Assembly: GCA_023248455.1 (NCBI GenBank)
Contig: JAHFEN010000014.1
Span: forward strand, 1 to 7,231
DNA: 7,231 bases
Source of the DNA: Microcaldota archaeon
Lineage (GTDB): Archaea; Micrarchaeota; Micrarchaeia; Anstonellales; Anstonellaceae
Direction: 5' to 3'
A model generated the notes under the pieces. It saw only the letters and a list, made by a program, of their open reading frames with translations. It had not been told where the DNA came from and did not search any database. The position numbers were made by a program, and so were the translations under genes. Positions 1-5,639 of this stretch are shown here, piece by piece (positions within the stretch are counted from its first letter, which is position 1; each line of letters opens with the position of its first letter).

Positions 1-22
1 AACGGTAGAGCATAGGCTTCTA

Positions 23-1216
23 TTGAGATTCAAAAATGTGAAGATATTTGAACCTGACAAAGACTATCACATGGTAGATCGCTTCAAGGATAACACATAT
101 GGATTTAGCAACGCTGCAATTGCACTTTACTACCATGGAAACAGTGTAAGGGCCCCAAGCAAAGTCGCGCCCTTTGGGCTTATCTGGCAAGATGATACTG
201 CAATATTCCCAATAGGGTATTTCAAGAAGGAAGAACAGGGCGAGTTAGAAAGCGGTTATTTTCATATTGGCAGTCCAAAAGGCGAGAACGCCCTTGCCAA
301 ACTAGCCAAATTTGTATATGATGCTATTCGAGAGCTTGATGATTTATGCATGGGTGCCTATGTCAGATTTCTTGATGAGAAATCTGCATCACACCTCAAA
401 ACAATTGGCTTTCAGCAGGTGAACGGAAAAAATAATACATGGAATACCCGCGCACCTCTGGAAGATGAAACTCACGATCATTCTATTGTGTTTTTGCCTA
501 ACCTTATCGAGTTAAAAGAAAATAATCTGAAGGTGAAAAATCTATATGATTGGGAGAATAAAGGCCACAAGGATCACGCAAGGCGAGGAGTGGCTCGATT
601 TTCAAACTTTCTAGAGAGGAACGGACTAAATTTTATTCTCGAACCCATCACAAGCAAAGGAGAGTCGCTATTGGCTGAGATAGAGATAGCTCAAAAACTC
701 GTGAAGACGCACTTTGATTTTCTTATAAAATCTGAAAAGGCGGTTGGTTCTGTCTGGCAGGACTATCTAGGCGCCATAAGCGAGCAAATTCTATCCATCC
801 CAAGCATACATGCTTTTGTGGGTCATCTTCAATTCAAAGACAAAAAGGTGCCAGTTTCAGTATTTGTGAGTGAAGAACTGGGTTCTAAATCGGTTGGTCT
901 TTATACTACAGTTACGGATTTTAGAGATAATGAACGAATTCTGCTTCAGGTGGGGATAGATACTGATGATTTAGTAAAGAATCTACCTAGACTCGTAAAA
1001 TTGGGCGACCCGGGACTTGTGGAAGCCAGACAGGGTTTCAGCTCAATAGCACATTATGCCTTAATGCAAAATTTTGCCAAGCTCTACAAAAGTGGAATAG
1101 AACACGTACATCTTGGCGGCTGTGAAACAGAAGACCATGATTATCAAAAAATGGGCCTCAGCGCCAAGCCTTCTGGCACCACTTGGGTTTTCTATCAAAA
1201 CCTGCATCAAAGATAA
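23..1216 (+). CDS. Uncharacterised protein with probable GNAT/FemAB-like acyltransferase fold; start uncertain
   Basis: I do not recognise this as a named family. The frame gives 397 residues from a TTG codon at 23. It has no stop between base 2 and that codon, so the real start may lie upstream; the next in-frame ATG is at 71. There is no signal peptide or membrane segment. The C-terminal part (about residues 264-393) has an acyltransferase-like order: strands around VPVSVFVSE and SVGLYTTV, a helix around SSIAHYALMQNFAKLY, then HVHLGGCETEDHDYQKMGL and a final strand TTWVFYQ. In FemAB/DUF2156-type GNAT proteins a similar 'lGG-x-E...yK-x-G/F' segment closes the acceptor site. Residues 1-145 could be a degenerate second GNAT copy, but this is weaker. 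Transfer of an acyl or aminoacyl group is therefore only inferred. The gene is markedly AT-richer than its neighbours. It ends 36 bases before the next gene, which appears to have its own promoter. Confidence 0.6.
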   Translation: MRFKNVKIFEPDKDYHMVDRFKDNTYGFSNAAIALYYHGNSVRAPSKVAPFGLIWQDDTAIFPIGYFKKEEQGELESGYFHIGSPKGENALAKLAKFVYDAIRELDDLCMGAYVRFLDEKSASHLKTIGFQQVNGKNNTWNTRAPLEDETHDHSIVFLPNLIELKENNLKVKNLYDWENKGHKDHARRGVARFSNFLERNGLNFILEPITSKGESLLAEIEIAQKLVKTHFDFLIKSEKAVGSVWQDYLGAISEQILSIPSIHAFVGHLQFKDKKVPVSVFVSEELGSKSVGLYTTVTDFRDNERILLQVGIDTDDLVKNLPRLVKLGDPGLVEARQGFSSIAHYALMQNFAKLYKSGIEHVHLGGCETEDHDYQKMGLSAKPSGTTWVFYQNLHQR

Positions 1217-1222
1217 GCAAGA

Positions 1223-1231
1223 TTTTATAAA
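1223..1231 (+). promoter_or_regulatory. TATA-box-like element for the glycogen synthase / K+ channel unit
   Basis: The sequence TTTTATAAA lies in the 36-base gap. Its centre (about 1227) is 26 bases before the ATG at 1253. Archaeal TATA boxes typically sit about 25-27 bases before the transcription start, so transcription would begin at or next to the start codon. No purine-rich SD is present between the box and the ATG (the stretch is pyrimidine-rich), which agrees with a leaderless mRNA. The position is seen in the sequence; promoter activity is inferred. Confidence 0.6.
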
Positions 1232-1252
1232 CCTCCAAACCGTTTCCTGTGC

Positions 1253-3091
1253 ATGGCAGGCGAGCCCAAGGCGCTAATCGAAGTCTCATCAGAGGCAGGT
1301 AGGAAAATAGGAGGCATATACACTGTCATCAGGAGCAAGGCTGCCCTGCTTCACAAGAAATTCGGCAGCAATTACCTACTTATAGGGTTCTTGGATGACA
1401 AGTGCAACGAGGATGTGAAGTTCGAAGAGCCCACTGGCAAGATTAAGGAGATTATTGATGAGCTTGCGGCAGAGGGAGTAACCTGCAAATGCGGCACCTG
1501 GCTTTACGGGGACAATTCCAGGATAATCTGCGTGGATGCCAAGCAGGCTGGCGAGCGGATTGTTGAGTATTCAAATGGGCAGGGCATGCAAAAGGACAAG
1601 CAGTCCAATTACTTCAAGTTCCTGCTCTGGAAGAATTTCGGGATTGACTCGATAATGGAAAAGTCCTGGGATTTCACCGAGAACGTGGTGTGGTGCCTTG
1701 GAGTGGGGATGCTCATTGAGAGGCTCTTTGCAAAAGATGTGCTTGATGAAGCAAGCACTGCCCTGCAGTTCCACGAGTGGATTGCCGGCGCTGCCATCCT
1801 GTACTGCAAGATAAAGGGGCTGAACCTTGCCACTGTCTTCACCACGCACGCCACTGTGCTTGGAAGGACCCTTGCATCTGCCGGATTGGACGTATACTCT
1901 GAGGCTGCAGGGGCGAAATTCCCCATTTCGCTCAATATTGCCTATAACAACAGGGTGGAGGGCAAGCATCAGCTCGAGGTTGCGGCTGCCAAGGAGTGCA
2001 CTGTGTTCACCACCGTGAGCGAAACAGTGGCCCAAGAAGTGGAATATATTTTGGGAAGGAAAGCAGATGTAATAACAGTGAATGGTATTGAGTTTGGAAA
2101 TGGCAAAAACGAGGGCGAGATTCACGACCTTTCAAATTATGCTAGGGGGGAGCTGCAGCAATTCATGGAGGCTTGCTTTACAAGCTACTACCAGATGCGC
2201 TATGACAACGCGCTTTTCGTGTATATTTCAGGAAGGTACGAGTTCACCAACAAGGGCTTTGACATTTTCATTGACGCGCTTGCCAAGCTGAATGGCAGGC
2301 TCAAGAAAAACAAGGATGAGAATGCCAGGAAGGTGTTTGCCTTCATATTCGCCCCAAGTTCGGTGAAGGGCCCGAAAATATCCGTCATTAAGAACTACCT
2401 GCTGCTTGACAAGATAAACGAAGTGCTCAGGGAGCTTCCGGAAACCAAGGACAAACCGTATGTGAACCTGCAGGCTGCCATGGCCCAGCTCCATGGGGAA
2501 ATAAAGCTGGATGTGGAGAACATGGCAAAGGGGTTTATCAGGGACGGGGAAAGGCCGCACATCAATTGCTATGACATCTCCTACATGAACGACTCAATCA
2601 TCAGTGCCTGCGTTTCTGCCGGGCTGAACAACGAGAAATCGAATGCGGTGAAGGTCATATTCTACCCGACCTATATGAAGCCGAACGACGGTCTCATGAA
2701 CCTGAACTACTACGACGTAATAGCTGCCATGGACGTTGGAGTTTTCCCCTCGCGCTATGAGCCGTTCGGGTACACGCCTGTCGAAGCAGCGGTGAAGCAT
2801 GACATAGCCGTAACTTCGGATATGACTGGCTTTGGCAGGTTCATTATGAAGAAGGCTGAGAAGATTGGATGCGGCGTTAAGGTAATCCACATGGCAGGGA
2901 GAAGCGCCAGTCAATCCTCTGACGAGCTTGCTTCAGAGCTTGAGAGGGTTTACAACCTCTCAGAAAAGGACCTTGAAAAGGAAAAAGCAAGCGCTTATGC
3001 CATGATGGCATACCTCAACTGGGACAATCTGGTGGAGAATTATTACAGGGCATACGAAATGGCGCTTGAAAGGGTTTCCAAGGTGAAATAA
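1253..3091 (+). CDS. Glycogen synthase, GT3 (eukaryote-like GYS) family
   Basis: Predicted 612-residue cytosolic glycosyltransferase that extends alpha-1,4-glucan from a nucleotide sugar (UDP-glucose in characterised eukaryotic relatives; donor here unknown). GT3 hallmarks are visible in order: the N-terminal glycine loop KIGGIYTV (18-25), FHEW (173-176), ATVFTTHATVLGR (193-205), TVFTTVSETVAQE (250-262), the donor/phosphate-binding segment SGRYEFTNKGFD (326-337), and FPSRYEPFGYTPVEAA (498-513), which carries the E-x7-E pair Glu503/Glu511. These resemble yeast/human glycogen synthases rather than bacterial GlgA (GT5). At 612 residues it is shorter than the eukaryotic enzymes (about 700-740). 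The C-terminal helix has LNWDNLVENYYRAYEMAL (588-605), matching the eukaryotic 'LDWRYLGRYY' segment, but the arginine cluster that normally precedes it is absent. The ATG at 1253 follows a TATA-like box and has no SD. The stop overlaps the next start by one base. Confidence 0.93.
   Translation: MAGEPKALIEVSSEAGRKIGGIYTVIRSKAALLHKKFGSNYLLIGFLDDKCNEDVKFEEPTGKIKEIIDELAAEGVTCKCGTWLYGDNSRIICVDAKQAGERIVEYSNGQGMQKDKQSNYFKFLLWKNFGIDSIMEKSWDFTENVVWCLGVGMLIERLFAKDVLDEASTALQFHEWIAGAAILYCKIKGLNLATVFTTHATVLGRTLASAGLDVYSEAAGAKFPISLNIAYNNRVEGKHQLEVAAAKECTVFTTVSETVAQEVEYILGRKADVITVNGIEFGNGKNEGEIHDLSNYARGELQQFMEACFTSYYQMRYDNALFVYISGRYEFTNKGFDIFIDALAKLNGRLKKNKDENARKVFAFIFAPSSVKGPKISVIKNYLLLDKINEVLRELPETKDKPYVNLQAAMAQLHGEIKLDVENMAKGFIRDGERPHINCYDISYMNDSIISACVSAGLNNEKSNAVKVIFYPTYMKPNDGLMNLNYYDVIAAMDVGVFPSRYEPFGYTPVEAAVKHDIAVTSDMTGFGRFIMKKAEKIGCGVKVIHMAGRSASQSSDELASELERVYNLSEKDLEKEKASAYAMMAYLNWDNLVENYYRAYEMALERVSKVK
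3081..3086 (+). promoter_or_regulatory. Shine-Dalgarno site for the K+ channel gene
   Basis: AGGTGA lies inside the last codons of the glycogen synthase gene, 4 bases before the ATG at 3091. Together with the TAATG stop/start overlap it supports this start and suggests coupled translation of the two genes. Confidence 0.6.
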
Positions 3092-3504
3092 TGGCAGTGA
3101 AGGCGTACGAAATAAGCCCGAAGAAGAGCGTAAGGCACCAGGCAGTGGACTATGAATTCCATTACCAGCAGGAAGTGTTGCGCGAGAAGGAAAGGATGAA
3201 GAAAAAGATCAGGCAGGCTGCGGTAATGCTGGCTGCAGTATATTTAATCGCAATCGTGGCATTCCATTTTGCCGAAGGCTGGACGTGGGAGGATTCCGTT
3301 TATTTCACAACGTCCACCATAACCACTGTGGGTTATGGCGATTTGGTGCCCCACACCTATTTTGGCAGGCTTTTCACCATCCCGCTCATGCTCATAGGAA
3401 TAGGTGTGGGATTCTACGTGATATACACCATTCAGGATTATGGAAAATACCACATTGACGGCGTTTCCAGGCATGTGGAAAGGCTGCGCAACAGCAAGAA
3501 CTGA
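3091..3504 (+). CDS. Two-transmembrane potassium channel subunit (KcsA/MthK-like pore, no RCK domain)
   Basis: A 137-residue integral membrane protein predicted to form a tetrameric K+ pore. The selectivity filter TTVGYGDLVP (78-87; core 79-84) is canonical. It is preceded by a pore helix (about 66-78) and flanked by two hydrophobic helices: TM1 about 42-60 (AAVMLAAVYLIAIVAFHF) and TM2 about 93-114 (LFTIPLMLIGIGVGFYVIY). TM2 has the Gly-rich stretch GIGVG (103-107), plausibly the gating hinge. The N-terminal 40 residues are charged and helical (basic/acidic, EVLREKERMKKKIRQ) and probably cytoplasmic. After TM2 only about 23 residues remain, so no RCK or other ligand-binding gate is fused and none is encoded nearby. 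The gene overlaps the glycogen synthase stop by one base and has a good SD. Its position makes it the second gene of a two-gene operon; the functional link is unknown. Confidence 0.93.
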   Translation: MAVKAYEISPKKSVRHQAVDYEFHYQQEVLREKERMKKKIRQAAVMLAAVYLIAIVAFHFAEGWTWEDSVYFTTSTITTVGYGDLVPHTYFGRLFTIPLMLIGIGVGFYVIYTIQDYGKYHIDGVSRHVERLRNSKN

Positions 3505-3512
3505 TGTTGCGC
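3486..3512 (+). terminator. Stem-loop around the channel stop codon, possible operon end
   Basis: GCGCAACA (3486-3493) pairs perfectly with TGTTGCGC (3505-3512), giving an 8-bp stem with an 11-base loop that contains the TGA stop (3502-3504). A T-rich stretch follows 12 bases later (CTTTTAAATTCATTTTG, 3524-3540) but not directly, and it overlaps the putative carA promoter. Archaeal termination depends mainly on T tracts, so the stem could be a 3' stability element instead. The pairing is seen; the termination role is inferred. Confidence 0.4.
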
Positions 3513-3524
3513 CTGAACCGCGGC

Positions 3525-3546
3525 TTTTAAATTCATTTTGTATACA
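3525..3546 (+). promoter_or_regulatory. Putative promoter of carA-argF-carB with two TATA-like candidates
   Basis: Two candidates lie in the 62-base gap before carA. TTTTAAAT (3525-3532) is centred about 38 bases before the GTG at 3567, which would give a leader of about 12 bases. The palindrome TGTATACA (3539-3546) is centred about 24 bases before the GTG, which would give a leaderless transcript. No SD precedes the GTG, which leans towards a very short or absent leader. The palindrome could alternatively be a repressor site; I cannot choose between them from sequence alone. Confidence 0.5.
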
Positions 3547-3566
3547 TTCAATACTCTTGGGTTTGT

Positions 3567-4643
3567 GTGATAAAGGAAAAGAAAGCTGTCCTTGTTCTAT
3601 CTGACGGATCCATCTTTTTTGGGAAAGGCTTTGGCGCAACCGAGCGGCGCGTGGGAGAGATTGTCTTCACCACAAATATGACAGGCTATGAGGAGTCGCT
3701 CACTGACCCTTCATACGCAGGGCAGATACTTGTTTCTACCTATCCCCTTATCGGCAACTATGGAACTCGGCCAGATTGGTGCGAAAGCCAGCAAATGCAG
3801 GTTGAAGGCTATGCAATACGCGAACTTTGTGCGGCTCCTAGGCATTTGAAAAGCACCAATTCATTGGGCAAGCGCATGGAGGAGGCAGGAATTCCTGGAA
3901 TACATGGAATTGACACGAGATTTTTGACAATGCAGATTCGGAGGAGCGGGGTGATGCCAGCCTGCATCTCTGTTTACGAAAAAGAGGAAGACACGCAGGA
4001 GCTTCTTTCAATGGCGAGCGAGCTGGATTATTCGAACGTGAACTTTGTGGAGAAGGTATCTGTTGGCGAAGCAAAGTCATACGGGAAAGGAAGCAAGAAA
4101 GTAGTTCTCATTGATTATGGAGCGAAGATGGGCATTGTGCGGGAACTTAACAAGCGGAACGTGGAGGTCATTGTGGTGCCGTTTAGCTCAAGTGCCGAGG
4201 AAATGCTGGGCTTTTCACCAGACGGCATACTTGCCTCAAACGGACCGGGCAACCCTGCGCTGCTTGTGAAGGAGAGCAATGAACTTAAGAAAATTTTCGG
4301 GATGGTGCCAATATTTGGAATTTGCCTTGGCAACCAGCTTTTGGGCCAGGCAGCTGGAGCAAAAACTTACAAACTCAAATTCGGGCACAGGGGAGGCAAC
4401 CACCCAGTGCTGGATTTGAGAGAGAAAAAGGTTGCCATAACAACTCAAAACCATGGTTATGCAGTAGACGAGAAAACGCTGCCGCAGGAATTCGAAGTCA
4501 CGCATAGGAACCTGATAGACGGAACCGTGGAGGGCATTGCTCACAGGGAGCTGCCTGTGTTTGCAGTGCAGTACCATCCCGAGGCAAATCCTGGGCCCTG
4601 CGACTCGAAATATTTGTTTAACAAGTTTGTGGAAATGCTGTAA
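3567..4643 (+). CDS. carA: Carbamoyl-phosphate synthetase, small (glutaminase) subunit
   Basis: A 358-residue amidotransferase subunit. It hydrolyses glutamine and passes ammonia to CarB for carbamoyl phosphate, the shared precursor of arginine and pyrimidines. The N-terminal CPSase small-chain domain spans about 5-135 (LSDGSIFFGKGFGA, GEIVFTTNMTGYEESLTDPSYAGQ near 30-53, GIHGIDTRFLT near 111-121). The class I glutaminase domain spans about 178-355: LASNGPGNP (222-230), the nucleophile elbow GICLGNQ with Cys253, FGHRGGNHPV (272-281), TTQNHGYAVD (292-301), and the His337-Pro-Glu339 pair in QYHPEA. All catalytic residues are present and the length is normal for the family (about 350-380). The GTG start fits the family N-terminus; the frame is open a little further upstream but offers no better start. 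It is separated from argF by only 16 bases and is probably the first gene of the unit. Confidence 0.97.
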   Translation: MIKEKKAVLVLSDGSIFFGKGFGATERRVGEIVFTTNMTGYEESLTDPSYAGQILVSTYPLIGNYGTRPDWCESQQMQVEGYAIRELCAAPRHLKSTNSLGKRMEEAGIPGIHGIDTRFLTMQIRRSGVMPACISVYEKEEDTQELLSMASELDYSNVNFVEKVSVGEAKSYGKGSKKVVLIDYGAKMGIVRELNKRNVEVIVVPFSSSAEEMLGFSPDGILASNGPGNPALLVKESNELKKIFGMVPIFGICLGNQLLGQAAGAKTYKLKFGHRGGNHPVLDLREKKVAITTQNHGYAVDEKTLPQEFEVTHRNLIDGTVEGIAHRELPVFAVQYHPEANPGPCDSKYLFNKFVEML

Positions 4644-4647
4644 AACT

Positions 4648-4654
4648 GGAGGTG
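4648..4654 (+). promoter_or_regulatory. Strong Shine-Dalgarno site fixing the argF start
   Basis: GGAGGTG lies 5 bases before the ATG at 4660, between the carA stop and argF. It decides the start: the same frame stays open upstream through the carA 3' end with an ATG at 4537, but that extension would read through carA and has no family similarity. Confidence 0.8.
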
Positions 4655-4659
4655 TATGT

Positions 4660-5562
4660 ATGAACCTGCTATCAATATGGGAGTTGGAGAAGAAGCAGCT
4701 TGAAGAATACGTGAATCTTGCGCTTGAGGTGAAGAAGAATCCGGGAAAATACCTGCATTCTCTTGAGGGAAAAACGCTGGCAATGGTTTTTGAGAAGGCT
4801 TCCACGCGAACGCGGGTTTCGTTCGAAGCAGGCATGACGCAGCTCGGAGGGCATGCGATTTTCTTTGACTTCACCACCTCGCAGCTTTCGCGCGGCGAGA
4901 CCATGCACGACACTGCAAAAACGCTCGGCAGGTATGTGAATATCATAATGGCTAGGCTTTACAAGCACGCTGACCTGCTTGAGATTGCGAAGCATGCCGG
5001 AGTGCCAGTGGTAAACGCCCTAACTGAAGAGGAGCACCCATGCCAGGCGCTCTCTGACCTGCAGACCATGAAGGAGCATGGCAAGCTCTTTGCCGGGGCA
5101 AAGTTCGCGTTCGTGGGCGACTGCGGATTCAACATGGCGAATTCGCTCATGCTTGCCTGCGCCAAGGCTGGTATGGAAGTGGTGCTTGTCTGCCCAAAGG
5201 GTTACCCCCCCAACCAGAAATACCTCAAGGAGGCGAAAAAATATGGGAAAGTCGAAATCGTGAACGACCCGGTTGCTGGCTTGAAGAATGCGGACATTGT
5301 TTATACGGACACATGGATTTCCATGGGCCTTGAGGACGAGAAGGCTGAGAGGACACGCGCTTTCACGCCTTTCCAGGTGAATGCTGGGCTCTTGTCGAAT
5401 GCAAAGATGGACTGCATTGTTATGCACTGCCTGCCTGCGCACCGCGGCCTTGAGATCACGAATGAAGTCATAGACGGAAAGCATTCGGTGGTGTGGGACC
5501 AGGCAGAGAACAGGCTGCACATGCAAAAGGCGATAATGCTGAAGTTGATGGGCAAGGTGTGA
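4660..5562 (+). CDS. argF: Ornithine carbamoyltransferase
   Basis: A 300-residue cytosolic enzyme that transfers the carbamoyl group from carbamoyl phosphate to ornithine, giving citrulline for arginine synthesis. The carbamoyl-phosphate domain carries FEKASTRTRVSFE (44-56, with the STRTR phosphate loop at 48-52), Arg99 in IMARLY, and EEHPCQAL (124-131). The ornithine domain carries GDCGFNMANSLM (153-164), TDTWISMG (216-223, with the OTC-specific Asp217 and Ser221-Met222-Gly223) and HCLPAHRG (256-263). The SMG motif separates it from aspartate carbamoyltransferase. Length is at the short, normal end for the family (300-330). One variation: where many OTCs have consecutive Asn-Asn after 'GD..', this protein has Phe157-Asn158; the second Asn, which contacts ornithine in known structures, is kept. 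The start at 4660 is set by the SD. Its place between carA and carB puts the carbamoyl-phosphate consumer between the two producing subunits. Confidence 0.97.
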   Translation: MNLLSIWELEKKQLEEYVNLALEVKKNPGKYLHSLEGKTLAMVFEKASTRTRVSFEAGMTQLGGHAIFFDFTTSQLSRGETMHDTAKTLGRYVNIIMARLYKHADLLEIAKHAGVPVVNALTEEEHPCQALSDLQTMKEHGKLFAGAKFAFVGDCGFNMANSLMLACAKAGMEVVLVCPKGYPPNQKYLKEAKKYGKVEIVNDPVAGLKNADIVYTDTWISMGLEDEKAERTRAFTPFQVNAGLLSNAKMDCIVMHCLPAHRGLEITNEVIDGKHSVVWDQAENRLHMQKAIMLKLMGKV

Positions 5563-5564
5563 AG

Positions 5565-5600
5565 CAGATTGGCCAGTCTTGGAACCGAAGCTCCAATCTG
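5565..5600 (+). other. Imperfect hairpin in the argF-carB intergenic region
   Basis: CAGATTGG (5565-5572) and CCAATCTG (5593-5600) form a perfect 8-bp outer stem. The 20 bases between can fold further: AG 5575-5576 with CT 5591-5592, CTT 5578-5580 with AAG 5588-5590, and G5581 with C5586 closing a GAAC tetraloop, with small bulges. It begins 3 bases after the argF stop. No T tract follows, so it is unlikely to be a simple terminator. It could be an RNA processing or stability element or a control element for carB. The pairing is seen; the role is unknown. Confidence 0.5.
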
Positions 5601-5627
5601 AAAAGCATGACATAGGAAAAACCAGAT

Positions 5628-5631
5628 GAGG
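5628..5631 (+). promoter_or_regulatory. Shine-Dalgarno site for carB
   Basis: GAGG is centred about 10 bases before the ATG at 5640 (8 intervening bases). It supports the chosen carB start. It directly adjoins CAGAT (5623-5627), which is complementary to part of the upstream hairpin's 3' arm. Confidence 0.6.
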
Positions 5632-5639
5632 ATGTTGCA

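Noticed and set aside
1186..1202. GGTTTT-CTATC-AAAACC stem-loop near the end of the first gene as a terminator
   Set aside because: Only 6 bp, AT-rich, inside the coding sequence and not followed by a T run. It could arise by chance.
1571..2125. 184-codon minus-strand frame opposite the glycogen synthase
   Set aside because: Antisense to the conserved GT3 core motifs, with no recognisable domain.
4537..4659. N-terminal extension of argF to an upstream in-frame ATG
   Set aside because: The extra 41 residues are the carA 3' end read in another frame. The GGAGGTG before 4660 and the family N-terminus fix the later start.
4236..4946. 236-codon minus-strand frame opposite carA/argF
   Set aside because: Antisense to catalytic regions of both enzymes, with low-complexity Ser/Cys/Phe-rich product; a shadow frame.
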